The translations under genes were made by a program, and so were the position numbers. Below are positions 14,001 through 29,000 of a stretch of DNA of 64,000 bases, piece by piece. The notes under the pieces are model-generated. The model was not told where the DNA came from. It did not search any database and worked only from the letters and a program-made list of their open reading frames with translations. Numbering within the stretch: the first letter of the stretch is position 1; each line of letters begins with the position of its first letter. This stretch comes from Gordionus sp. m RMFG-2023 (taxonomy: Eukaryota > Nematomorpha > Gordioida > Chordodea > Parachordodidae), in NCBI RefSeq assembly GCF_954871325.1, contig NC_088778.1, forward strand, positions 24,227,120 through 24,291,119, given 5' to 3'.

Positions 14001-17000
14001 CGTCACGCTGAATCACGATGATTTAGAGACTTTGGTCATCGTACACAAGGTTAGTTAAATGAAACTTATAACTATTTAATTTATCCCTAACAATTGTTAG
14101 TAGTATAATTAGTAGCACTTGTACTCTGATTTCGGGACCCAAAATCAAATGTCCTGAAAGTTATAAAATTTGAAAATTTTTTTAAGACCTAATGTAAACT
14201 TTGAATTAATGGTCAGTCTATCTATACACGATATGTCTAGTGTTTAATCGTACTTATTTCGGATTATATTTAATGTTATTTACCTATTTCGCCATAAGTA
14301 TAATTATTAATTTTTTTTAAGTTAGCCAGTTCATTTTTTTTATTGTAGTTATATCTATCTCTGATAAGTGCTTTCCTTGCCTATACCCAAATATATTTCT
14401 TGAACTTGTTTGATAAAAAAAAACAGGAATATGAAGAAAATTTGCAAAATTTGGAACCCCAAATCGAGGGACTGAAAATGAAAATAGATTCCCTCTCTAA
14501 CTTTCAAAAAACTTCCAAGATCATGGGAAGTTTGGACGAATTGCTCAAATTTTGGGATTATTTATGGAACAAATCTCACCTTTACGTTGAAAAGTAAAAT
14601 AATAATTCTTGTTGAACGCCGCATTTAATATTCTAATTACAAATCGAATAGCAAATATTCGATTCAATTTTTCGACTACTAATAATTGGCTATTCGATTT
14701 TGAATAATTCGAATATTCAATTGTAAATTTTAAAAATAATTTCGATCCAATATAAATAAACATTTCGTAATTTTTGGCGCAGATTAAAATGTATCGAAAT
14801 CATTTCAAATAATGCCGAAGAGGCTTCACACGTGTTGAGCAAAGCCGAAATATCTCTCGCTAATATGGGGGCCATGTTCAACCCGATCTATAGCTCATCG
14901 AGTTTTAATATATATTTTTTTTATAAAATGAATTCTAAAGTCGGCATTTGATTTATGATAATGATAACCATAAATTTATATATACCTTAATTCTGACATG
15001 CTTTAAAAAATAAACGCATGCTCAGCTACCCACCTCAATTTCTCAAAAGATACTTTAATTTTTTCGACGTCCATTCGTAACGGGTTGAGAGACCTGGAAT
15101 CCTTGACTAGCTACGTCGACGCGCAACAAGCTGTCATGGATACGCTGGACAACCATCTCAAAACGCTGACTAACGTTTACAAGGAGAATAACGAGATTTT
15201 ACCTCAAAATGAAACAAAGTACACTTTGGGTAATAAACAGGAAGCGGATCAAGATGTTACAGATATAAATACGGCAGCTTTAGTCGCGATTAAAAAGTGC
15301 GTCGATGGAATATTAGGGAGATGGGAGGAGGTCGCATCCCAAATCTTTTTGAGGTAATCAAAATCCTCACATTTAAATGTTTGTTTTTTTTCATATCGGA
15401 AATTTCTTTTCATTTTGCCAATGAGATATTATTTTGATTATCTCCCTCGTGTTTAAAACATATGGTTTTTTTGCGCAATTTAAATCACGAAAAGAAAACA
15501 AACATTGACTCAAAGTGAGGCTTCCTTAAGCAAATACGGCACTCTAATTGAGAGGGAGATAAAAGTATTGGATAATATTGAATACAGGCTCAACGCGGAA
15601 CAGGAGTCCAACTCGGATTCACATAAACGTGATCTGGTAATATTTTAAATTTTTTTTTAGAAACAAGAAAATAAACAGATTCCTTAACGGCAGATATGGT
15701 TTATATACCAATTTTAATTATACAAAAAAAATTTTTTTACATGCCTTATTACCATTTTATTTAACAAAAGGATATATTAAATCGACTCAATGCGGAAAAA
15801 CCTTATCTAGAAGATCTCAATGTTGAAGCTTCGCACTTGGCCAAATTGACGGAATCATTCGATCTCGTTACATTAGATTACTTTAGCTTATTGCAGGAAG
15901 TTCACCCTAGCATTGAAGCCTCCATCAATTCCGTCTCGCGCAAAAGATATAGAACATTTACTAATATCAATATTGATACCAGTGCCCCTAGCGGTGAATT
16001 CTTTGGCTAATTAATATATGAATATTATATAATATTAGTTAATGAGGAATATAAAAGTATCATTTAAACGATACTCTTTTAAGGATAATGATTTAACCAA
16101 TCCTTAATTTTAGCCAATGTTTTGAATTAGATTTTTTAAAAAATAATCATACAATAAACCAACAATTTGATTAGATGACAATAAAGCGATTTCTTCCAAC
16201 GGAAATTCTGCCCAGCCATCGCGCAATATTGTGAAGGATAAAGAAAGCGAAAAACGTTTAAATAATTTAGCCGAAGAATTGCTCGACCAAACGGATCAAA
16301 TTAATAAGTCCTACTTGAAATGCTTGGATATAGTCAAGCAAAAGATACAGGAGAGGAACGATAGACTCAGAGACGAAAATTTGGTATTTACTATATATAG
16401 AGCTTAACTTTTCGAAGATCGAGGAGATAAGATTTTTTGAGAACGCTCATGTGTAGTTTTTCGAGATTCCATTTTTATTTTCAAGGATCAAAAAATTATT
16501 AATTTTTTTGATTTTCAAAGATTTTTGATATCTAAATGTTAAAATCCATATATTTTTTTAAAATCAAATAAAATACAATGTATTCCAATTGCTTGTAATA
16601 AATTTTTTTTTAAATTAAGAATTATTACTTAGAGAAGTGTAATGAAATCGATAAAGCGATCGAGAGTATGAATGCCATTAAATCCTCGTTGGAAAATCAA
16701 AATAAATTGAAGAGTTTGGAAGATTTGAAGTTGGAAATTCAAAAAAGCAAGGTATGTTTAGTTGAAGGTTCAATATTCATTTACACCATTTATTAGAATT
16801 TAAATTTATTTTAATAAAAATAACTTGTACTGTCTCTTTTGTATGATTATTATATAGATAAATTCAATTAAAATATATTTTTTTTTAGTTTTTCAAGTCT
16901 GACGTGATGGAATTAAACAAGAAGATTGCTGACATGGAAGCTAAGATTCAAAAAGATTACAATTTAAAAGAGGGCGATGTAATTATTTTACATCCATATA

Positions 17001-20000
17001 AAAAATTTATTGGTGTTATATAAAGGCTCATAAAAAATAAAAAAAATTATTGGTGTTATATAAAAGCTCATAAAAAATAACATATCTAAGAAAGAAAGAA
17101 AAGATGATATCTTAAAACGTTCTCTAACAAAAACAAAACAATATTTCTAAATTATATTAACAGGACCTTATCAATTCGACCGACACTCCTTCATCATTAT
17201 TCGAGCTTCAGGCTAAACTAGAATCTCTCAAGACAAGGCTAGGTGATCTACACACTTTTTACGCTAACCAAATGTTGACCGATAATCAAACAGATCTCTA
17301 CTCACCCAACCTTTCCAATCAAGAAGTACAGGCCTTCGAAACCTGGCTCAATCACATTAACGCGAAGTTAGATAAATCCCCAGATTTTTCTGAAATTGCT
17401 GAGCTACGAGCTTATATAATCGATTCGAAACAGTCGATAGCGAACAAAGAAATAGAGCTAGGTCAAAAGGGTCCGCTAGGAGCTGCCATTTTGCAAAGTC
17501 AAGATTGGTTAGCCTTAAAAACAAAGGTTGACGATAAGTTATCCGAGCACCAGATCCGCGCCGCCAGGCTCGAGCAATACGAAACGAGGAAGGCTTCAGT
17601 TTTGAATTGGATCAAGGATAAAAGGGCGGATGGGATAGAATGTGCCGAACCCACGCGAGCTTTGAAAGAATGCATAAGCCTTTCTGAGTTATGCAGCGAT
17701 GGGCGATCAGCGGACGCGTTGGATAAGATCGAGAACACCAGATTAAAATCTCTGAAGGCATGCGAAAATTAGATAATCTTATTACTCATTCAAAATTTAT
17801 TTGCAATTTATTATAAACTTTTGTTAGCTCTAATCATTTTTGGAAAGATAAGATTATAAATAGATTACAGCAACAGCTTTGCGCATATCCATATTAGATC
17901 GTGAAATAAACTTTACCTCTAAATTAAACATCATCCATCATTTTTTTTTAAAAAAATATTAACTTATATGCAGAATGGCTATACAGAATTTCATCGGAAC
18001 TACCAGTTGGAAAATTTTTCAATCTTCTCCGAGGAACTGAAAGAGCTTTATCCCGACCTTAGCTCAACAATCGAAGGGGAAATCAAGTCAATCGAAACCG
18101 ACCTTCAAAATCTTCAAAAAGGTTTTTGGAACATTTTTTTAACCCTTATTTTTAGAATTGCAAGTCAATTTATTTCCGATTTTTTAAAGAGCAATATTGT
18201 AATTATTTTACCAATTTTCACTTTATTATGTTCTTATCTTAGGACACAAATATGTAACGCTATTAATTTTTTTTTAGCTTTTATTTTATGAATTTGTAAA
18301 ACGCAGTTATAATAATTTTAAAAATAATCACATAATAAACTTTTTTTTTCGCGTTTATATAATGACAAAAAAATTTTTATTAATAATAATCAAAAATATG
18401 TAAATTTATTAATTGATTCAAAAAAATATTCATTAATTATATTGATTAAAAAATATTAATATAAAAAATTATTTTATATTTTGCAAAATAAAATTATAAC
18501 TATCTCCTAATACTTTGTCCCATAATGACAAACTAACTGTATTTTCAACAAAAAAATCTGAGACTGAAGCAGTTTTTGTACAAAGCCAGGTTTAATTCTT
18601 TAATTTAGCCGGCTAAAAATAGAACAGATTCCCGTGACTGAATATACTTTAGTTTTTTAAAATTATTTATAATATAAATAATCCTTTTATTAAATTAATC
18701 AATTTGAAAGGCTACAGCGACAAAATAAATGCTCTGGAAACGCTAATAAATGACATGAACGAATACGAAATTTTGGCTAAAGATTCCGAAAATGTGGTGA
18801 CGAAATGCGAAACTAAACTCGATTGCATCATGTCAAATATAGAGAGTAACGACGGTGAAACCAACAATACGGAGGATTTAACCCCAGAATTTAAGGTTTG
18901 TTATTTAAAAACTATTTGTGAATTGAGATAGAATATAAATTTCGACTAAAATATGAGTGCCTCCTTCGAAAAAATATTATGTACTTTACTTCTTTTTTTA
19001 GATTTTACTCCTAACTTTTTAATTGACTTCTGTAACAAGTTACTTTATTAAGGGTTTACGTGTTTAACGAAATTTGGGTTATTTCGTCAATAAATTGAAA
19101 TCCAAATCAGCTCTAATACTATATACTATAATATAGATTGTTTACTACACGGGATTTACTTTATTATTTTTTTTATTTGACAAATTTTTATATCTGAAAT
19201 CAAATAAGCTTTTATTAACAATATTTTTATACATAGAAAATTGAAAAAGAACTTGATATCGGCAATAGACAAATTCTAAAGGCTGAAAAAATCTGTGATG
19301 ATATGGCTGACAAATGCCTCAGATGCTTCTTACACGATAAATATGATCCAACTATGAAAGACGAGGCAAAAATAGTTTCTGCAAATTTTAAAGGGTTATT
19401 GAAAGATACCAAGCTAAAATACGATATATCTAGCAAAAATTTAGTATCCGGAATGAGCCTGATAGCGGATATGGACAAAATTTCTAACAAAATTAGAGTT
19501 AGTTTAAATTTAATAGGATTCCTATTTAATCGCTCAGAATTTAGCCTAAAATGCTTAAAATCATTAAACGTTCAGAATAAATATTTAACGTTCAGATAAA
19601 AAAAAACTAAATTGCTCAGATATAAAACTAAAACGCTGAGATTAAAAATAATATGAAATGCTCAGAACTAGTCAAAATTATGTACTATTGATTTAAAGAA
19701 TTTATATTATAATTATATATTTTCTAAAAATAATTATTGGTCCGACGATTCCCCATAAACAGAAATTGCTGGTTACTGGGGCTTATATTTAAAACTTTAT
19801 AAATGGTTATATCTTTTTATTAAATTTACGCATAGAAATCTATTCTTTTTTACAAAATATAGCAACATACTAAACAAATATCCAAGGAATTATCTCAGGT
19901 TGAGGAAGATATATTATCTCCTAGCGAAACCATAATGTCTCCAACGAAACTTAGGGAAATTGACGAAAAAATTTCCCAACTAAAGGTTTATATAACCCAC

Positions 20001-23000
20001 ACTTAATTCATGAATTGAGCACTACTTTTAAACCAGAGTTTGGAAAAAAATTTAAATAAATTTGATTTATCTTTTCATATTTTTAAAAAATCAAATATTT
20101 TTCTTTAGTGATTTAATTTTTATCCAGTTGTTCGTTTTAAATCTTCATATATATGTTGTATTCCATATTAAATCAACCAAAAAAAGTCGATTCTCAACCC
20201 GGCCCCCTTCAATTTTTTTAAAAATTTGTATGTTGGTAGTATATACTCTAACTAATAAAAATGTAAAATTTTACTTTTCAAATCAGCTTACTTCATGAGA
20301 TATGGCCATCTTTAGAAACGCGAAAATTCCAAAATACAGAAATAGAAAACCGGAAATAGCTATAAAATAAAAATTGCTCTTTTTTTTTCTTTCAAATTTT
20401 TTTTACAAATAGACATTATACTTCTTAATATTCGTACAAAATTTTAGATTGGGACCATTACTGGGCCAATAGTTATTACGCTTTAAATATAAATAGTATG
20501 GCTTAAATCCTAAATTATACCAAATATATAGTAATTTACGAAACAAATAAAAAGAAAATTCCTTTATGATCGGGCAGATTATATTTTTTTTATAAATGTT
20601 CCGGGCTGTGAGCCCACTAGTAGACATTATGTCATATTTAACATATAAGTTTAGCGATTTTATTTTAGAGAGTAAATAATTGTAAAAATATTTATAACTT
20701 TATTTAGCTAATTATTTATATTACATGAATATCAAATGGAAAATTAATATTGTTATAAACATATTAAATTAAATAATATCATACATTAAATTATCTAATG
20801 AATTAGAATAACGTTTGACTTTCATTTTTTCCATTAACTTTCATTGATATAAAATTATTCATAACCTGGCATAAGTCTGCTGTTTTCGTCAGAATTATAA
20901 AATTCTATTACTTTATTTGCAATGTCATCCGGAATTATTCTACTTGGTTTTATGATATTTGGGTTTGACAAAACACCCTTTTCTTCAACTAATTGTTTAG
21001 CTGTCCGGGCCATAAAATTTGTGGTTGAAAATTCCTTTTTTATCAAGAGTCCAAGATTTTGGTAAAACTGTTAAAATTTGTATTTTTTCATTGCGAGAAC
21101 TTGTAGCAAATTTTTCTTTCAGTTGATTTATGATTTCGGTTTTATCTTTTTTTGCTTAATCCCTCCAGATTTATTTTAAAAACTTTTTTAATTTTTCCCT
21201 GAATTTTCAAAAATTTATTTACAGGATATTTTTTTTCATTTAACCTTTTCTTTTTAATAGGTGTCTCCCCTAAAAATGGCAAAGTTTCATTTAAAGTTGA
21301 AATTGAAGTATTAAAATCTGTATAAGAGTCGGGATTATTGCATGGTTGATCAGGTTCAGAATCGCTAAATGTTTCATTAATAGTTGAGGTAGAAGGTAAG
21401 TTAGAAATAGAAGGTAATGTGATCGGGATCGTAGAAGTAAAAGGTCAGATCAGATTTGTTGAATAATTTTTTTTCCGGCAAGAGCTACAAATTTTTTGAT
21501 TAATTGATAAGCTAGAATTCACTTCTATCATCCATTGTAAAACATTTCTAAGATCGTAACGTACTGAATGAGATTTTATTCTAAAGGGATTACAGCACTT
21601 TACTGGAATAGAAATATCTTTTCTAGACATTTAAATTTTTTTGGTAAGGAATAAAATATAGATATTAATTTTATATAATTATTTTAAATTAAAAATGAAT
21701 ACCGATAATTTAATTTTCTTAGAAAAATGGCTTTATAAAATTAATCAATATAAATGACGGCTGTTGCTTTTGGAATTGAATTTGATTTTTATGATAATTA
21801 TTTTATTTGATAATTAATTATAAGTAGAAAATAATCTTTATGAAAATATATTTCTGACGATCACAAAGATAATTTTTTATCCGGCAAAGAAAATAATCTA
21901 CATAATTCACTCATAGAATTGCCAGGTCAAAAATCTCGAATTTAAGAAAAAAAAATTTTTTTTGGGGGGGGGGGGGGATATAAATCTTAAGATGGGGTTC
22001 GGATTTCAGTTTTAATACTATTATTCACAAATATTATCACTTTTGTTAAAAAAATAATTACTCATTTCGTATAATATAGAATTTAAGCCATACTATTTAT
22101 ATTTAAAGCGTAATAACTATTGGCTCAGTAATGGTCCCAATCTAGGATTTTGTACAAATATTAAGATATATAATTTCTATTTGTTAAAAAATTTTGAAAG
22201 AAAAAAAAGGGCAATTTTTATTTTATAACCATTTCCGGTTTTCTATTTCCGGTTTTTGGTAATAAAAATATTTTTAATATAATAAATTTTATATCATATT
22301 AAAGGGCTATTCTAGAGTTATTTAATAAAGTTTAAATTATACCTTTATCTTAATTACTTTTTGAGATATTTAAAATTAAATATGGTGTATTTTGAACTTT
22401 TCGCGTTTCTAAAGATGGCCATATCTCATCAAGTAAGCTGAGTTGAGAATTAAAATTTTATATTATTGCTAGTTAGTGTATATACTACCATCATGCAAAT
22501 TTTAAAAAATCGAAGAGGGTCGGGTTGAATCTTCAGTTGATTTGATATGGAATACAACATATATATAACAACATATATATATGCGCATTTTTATAATCCT
22601 TATATATGCGCATTTTTATAATCCTTAATTTTTTCTTTTATATGACCTTTGTTTTGAATTCGTTCTTTATTAATAAATGTTCTATTGGGAGATTTTAAAA
22701 AAATTTGCTCAAAAAAAAATATGATTTTTTTTTCAAGCTTTAAAACTAGTTTTTGTTTAAATATTCGTTTAAATTAATTGATAGACATGGCTAATTTTTT
22801 TGATTATATAATATTATAAAATTACTAGTTTTGTTTTGAACGCAAATATAAATTTCTAAACTCATTTATTACAATTTGATTAATATTTATTTCTTTAATG
22901 GCAGATATACAAATCAAAACTTTCTAACATTAGTGCATTTATCGAAGACCTCGAATCCTTCGTCAAAAAGTCTCCCCTTTCATCGAACACTATGCACGAA

Positions 23001-26000
23001 AAAGTGAAAAAAATAAAATATTTATAATATCCTAATTTTGAAAAGTTTGTTTAAATTTTTGGGACAAAAAATTACCAAAAATAAATATCAATTCCTTTAC
23101 TTTAAACAAAAACAAGAATATATCTGATCTGAGAAACCATCGAGACAAATGCTTCGCCTTAGCGGATAATCGTCTTAGTCGGGCTCAGATATGTGCACGG
23201 GTTTTTGAAGATTTTAACGACCAATTTCAACGTTTAGAAATCGATCTTGAAGACATAATTAACGATAAAAATGGAACTCTATCTGAGATTAACGAGACTT
23301 TGTTGAAAAGGAGAAGCTGCCAAAACGACCAATTACCTCTGATAATCAAACAATACCAGGTACTAATAATACTTTTACATGATTTATTATTACTAATAAA
23401 CAACAAATATATTTATAACCATATTAATTGTGCAATAGGGAATAAGATTTTTTTTAGAATTATTTGAATTTAAAAATGTATTAGGATTACAAATCTCAAA
23501 CCATCCTACCTTTGCAATCCCATGTGACAGAATTCTTATCTAATTACCGAGACATTAAGAATCTCTCACAATTTCTTGATTCGATACCTCCTAAGGATTT
23601 GGAAATTTTGACGCCCCACGTCGATGCTTCTCTCACATCGTTGATTTGTGAAAAATTGAAACACGACTTAAACGTGTTAAAAGATAAAAATCATTCACTG
23701 GCGGATAAAATAATGTACACTGACGAGCATATTCAAGATGCACTCAAAAACGATGGTAAGATGTCGCAGATCTTGAATAAATGTAGAGCTGGTTTACAAA
23801 AATTGAAGGATAGACTGGAATCCGATACTGGATTCAGGGAAGCAAATCTTGATAAGAAAGAGAGGATAGAGTTTGGAGGTCTACCCACTTGGGACGATTG
23901 CACGGGTATGTGAGCACTATGCTTTGGCGCTTTTTTTAATATTTCTATATAGAAGCTTTAGAGATTTTAGCAAAAAATTGAATTATTCTTAAACTAGAGC
24001 CATACTGCCCAATATGAATGAATATTCTAGTTACGCCAGTATAAAAAAATTACAATTTAACACTGCGTTACTATTTATAACATTACATGTAACTTGTTAA
24101 CTTTTTGTAAAATTTTCTAGTTCTATATTTAAAATATTTATTTTATTATTATCTTGAATAGAAGTGTTAAATTTATAAATTTGCTTAAAGTTCAAAATAA
24201 TTCTTTTTTTGTAATTCTCTTTCCCACCAGTCATATTAAAAATCAAAATTTTGTGAAATTTGGGTAATTAAGAAACATCATTTTTATTTTAGATAAAGTT
24301 TATAAAAAAAATTTTTTGATAAATTAAATTACCCAAACAGTTTTAATCTAACTTTATTGAATACTAATAGATTTTGTTTATTTATTGAAAATCGTATTGA
24401 CAAAAAGGTAACTGCTAGATTTGAGAACCTGTTACTATTTGGATAAGATAACTTTTTAATATACATAAGTAACCTTAACAACACTAGTTATTTAATAGTT
24501 TTTAAAAAATTTAGATTCTAAACTTGATAACAAAGACGTCCGGCTTAAATACAGCAACTTGTTAAGATGTTTGAATGATGAGATGAAGAATGATCTAAAA
24601 GACATTCAAGACATTGATCAGAACTTAGATCACCTTATGCTTGAATCTGCGGATGTCAAAGTAATATGATACATTTGATTTAAATAGCATATTTATTTGT
24701 TATCTTGAATATTGGCATTTTACTCACATAGATTGAGGCTATAATATTATACTACGCACAATTTAAGAACCTTAATCCAGATTAAGGGTTGGTATGTTCT
24801 TTTAAATTCCCTTCCTCTACCTTTCGCGATTATAATTATCTCTAAAATGTAGATCCTATATAATATTTTCATTCAACTTGCCCAATCCAACATAACCTAT
24901 TTCTCCTTTATCGCTACATCTGTCGCCACTACTCCACTCCTTTTTCCTTAACTCTAAACTGGTCCGCTTCCCGTTAGATGAACATCGCTTATTTGATCTC
25001 TGTAAGTCGGCCTTCTGACGGGGTTACATTTTTTAAAAAAAATCAGGTTGAGCTCGGGCTTAAAAAATTCAAAATTTTGGGCTAAAAATTTATTTGCATT
25101 CGCACTATCACCCTTCTGTTTACAAGGTTTAAACTGAGATGCGAGGATTAAATAATATTTTAATATATATCCTGTTGGAATCACTCTCGTAATTCCATAA
25201 ACCTCCTTAACTTTTCTAAAATTCCGCCATCCTCGTTACACTACCAAATTCATGGATGGACAATTTCTTTTTATATTAAACCGCATGGCCCTTAAAGTTT
25301 CTCGTCTTGAGGCCATCGTGGCCTCCCCATCCCCTCAAATGACCAAAACTAGTCTATTCAGCCATTCGATACCTGCTTATTCTTATACACTCGTCGCCCT
25401 AACGATTTCTCCCAAAACAATAAATAACTTGCTATTACTATTTAGAGCAACACATATAATTTACACCAATGCCACTAAATAATTCTTACATCATTCTCAT
25501 TCGGCTCAACACCATTTTAATTATTTAATTAGGAACTCAAAGAATCGGCACATATAAATAACATGGCAGTTTTAAAGTTACGTGAATTTAAAGAGGAATG
25601 CTTACTATTCAAGGAGAAATTAAAATTCGCCGCTTCCATTTACCAGAAAGCACTTAAATTTTGTAACGCCTCAAACCAAGATTTCGAAAAACTAAACACT
25701 TGGTTCGATAAAACGGAAATCGCTTTGATAACCGTCGGGAACTTCAAACCCAATTATATCAAAGTAATAATTTTTAAAAATGCATTTTTAAAAAAATTTT
25801 TTTATAATTTATATCTGTATTTATTCTATAATTAAAATAAAGATGATGATAATATTAATATATAGGGTTTGCCATAGTTTTCGCACAGAAACTCTTAAAA
25901 AATTCATATGTAAAATATTAATTGTTTAGCCATAAAAAGAAAAATTTTTGAAAATAAAATTAATTAAACTTTATAAGAATAATATGTGATTAATTAAACA

Positions 26001-29000
26001 AACTATTTTTTTTTAAATTTTAAGCATTGTGACATATCGTCATCACAGCGCAAGGTCTCGTAAGTAGCATTTTTTTCAATATACGTTTTTTTTTGAATAC
26101 ATGGTTTAACTATAAGCCAGCTATCATCTCTCAAAAAATCGTGTATCAATAATCAATAAAAACTAGTTTTTTTATCAAATAACATAAAAAAGTAACAAAA
26201 AAGGTGATCAAATTCCTCTTAACGTAACTGATATTTTATTCAAAAAATTGTAAATCAGATTTACTTTATCAAAACAAATTTTTAACCTTATCAAAACCTC
26301 GTAACTGTTCAACAAAAACTCATAAGTATCATAGGGGTCGCATATGTGAATATTTTTTTTAAAAAGAGATTCGAATGAAGAAGTATTTAATTAAAGAAAT
26401 TTTAAAATAAACGTTCGTTTTTAAGAAGAATTTGTTCGGAAGAACATTAAAAACAGGAGTAAAGACATTTTTTAATTATTTTTTTATATGATGTTCAAAT
26501 TAAATGATATAAAAAATAAAAAATATGTTGTTTACATATTTTTTGCACTTATAATAAGAGTTTCTGTACAAAAACAATGGTAACCCTGTTATATATATTC
26601 TGAAGAAATTTTTCTGCAAAGAAGCATTTAAAACAGTTTTATTAAATTTATCATATAATACTTATATATACAAGGAATTGATGGAAGAACGACAGAATAC
26701 CATCGTTACTACCGTTATGCCCACCTTTCTGGAATCCAATTATTCCCTGTTACCCCTTCTTGGCGATACCGATTCCCCTTGCGACAAGAACCTTAGAAGT
26801 TCGTGCTCCCATTTCAGGGAACACTGTGAAACTTTGGGCAACGAACTCGAGCAGAAGCACGACAAAGCTCTGCAAGGGCACGATAACATGGCCAAATTAG
26901 AAGAGATTAGTCGATCTTTGAATCACTGGCTGAGAACATCGGTGGAGCCCAAACTTGAGTTATACGGCTATCAACTGAGTCCCTTGTTAGAACCTCTGAA
27001 GAGTCAGTATAATAAATTAAAGGTTTTCACAATCTTTTTGCTTCACCATTTTCTTTTTTTGGATTAATCAATATCATAATTTAAATATACATTTTTTTAA
27101 TAGTCTCTCAAAGCGCTTTTCATCGAAAAACGAGTCAGCTTGAACGAAATGAATACGATTTCAAAAAACTTAGATAGATCAGTCATCGATAAAACAAGTA
27201 CACACCATTTGACTTTTTTATATTTATTATAACATAGTAAATTAATTATTAATTAATAAATGTCAGAGTTGCTCCAATGCCACTTTTATCCTATGTTTTT
27301 TCTCCTAAATTTGTGTAGGTAAATTCTAAATTTTTGTAAAGTATGGACCGATACCCTGAGACTTGCCAGTGCGTTTCCATTTATAATAAGGCATTCAGTG
27401 ATTTAGAACATTCATTCATTGACCACCTGGCCAATCACAAATTATTCTTAATATATTATATATGTACGTTACATGAATAAATTTATAGTAATGTTGGAAC
27501 ATCACGGTGAGTGGGCGAAAATTGGAGATAAATTCGAGCGACTCAATCAGACTTGCATTCATTTGTTGGATAAAGTTGAGACCGAAAATTTACCGGCAGC
27601 TAAAAATTTTCAAGATAACAGGGAAGAACTAAACCGATATTTGACTGTATTGGAGAAGGAACTGGAATCGGGGGAACTGGCAGCACTTAGCATCAATAGC
27701 CAATTGGAAAAGTTGTTGGTAAGAAAAATTAAAAATATGCACCCTTTTTGGTTTTATAAATTAACTGGCGGACAAAGTTTCGATAATTGTATACACCTTG
27801 ATAACATATATCTTATTCAATTTTCCATGATATCCTATCTCTTCCCTCAATTTTTATTTAGCAACATGAAATTGAATGTCAAGAAAAAGTATCCCTCGCC
27901 GACGATCTTCGCTCCTACCTAGAAGAGCACACTAATAATCAACCCATTTCAGACGACTCCAAATCGCGTCTAAATGATCCGACAGACTTAAATTCCTCTC
28001 CAAATCCTGGCGATTCTCTTCAAACCCCGGTGCCTTATCTCTGTGAAATGACTCAATTATTGAAAACGCTCGTAGATCAGGACCTTTCCCGGTTCCGTTC
28101 AGCCAAATCGAATCTCGAAACCCGCCGAGAAAAACTTTCGTTGATCACTCGCCAACTTAAGGCGCTCTCCGTCAATGTCGAAGAAACCAGGTTTTTTTAT
28201 TTAAAAAAGGATAAAGTAGATTTTGATTTCATCGTGAAAATTTTTTTATGGATAAAATTCTCAACAGATTTACTTTATAAAAGATTTTTTTACAAAAATA
28301 AATTGAGGAATGATTTGGATATAGACAGATAATAAAATTATTAGATTACTCATGCAATTCTTTTTTTAAAATTGTTTAGGGTTTGGATGCGGGACGCGGC
28401 CGCGTATTTGTCCTTAGTTGACCCTGAGGAGATCAATAATAGCAACGAGTCCTCAAAAAGTGGGAGATCGAGTGTGATTAGTGATCAAAAAGTAATATTA
28501 TATAAATTTCTTTTTTTAAACATTTAAAAATGCTGGTAAGCTGCATCATAAACTCAAAGTCATTCGTTACTTTTTTAAAAAAAATTTAAAAAGGGGTAAT
28601 GGTAAGGCGTTTCCTTTTTAAAAGTAACGTAACTCGTTTACAATTTTAGAGGAATTTTTACATCTTTTATATAAACCTAATATTAGTGTTGTTAATCTGC
28701 TAAGCCCGACTCTGACTCAAAGTTTGGGTCGTTTTTTCGATCCCGATCCTAGGCCAAGCCGAAAAAAACGATCTCGACCCAAAATATGGGTCGTTTTTTT
28801 TTACTTCGACTCAAAATCTGGGTCGTTTTTTTCGACCAGACCCAAAATATGAGTCGTTTTTTAAAAAACGACCTAAGGTTTAGGTTGCTTTTTTTCACCT
28901 GACACATTATCTAAGTCATTTTTTTCGACCAAAAGCCGACTAGGGTTGACTCCAATAAATATATAAATATAATAATAACATTTCGATATTAATATTATGG

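Noticed and set aside
21960-21978. Long G-run as a functional G-quadruplex or regulatory site
   Set aside because: Homopolymer G and C runs occur several times here (about 6245, 8680, 9065, 59456) and look like ordinary replication-slippage tracts.
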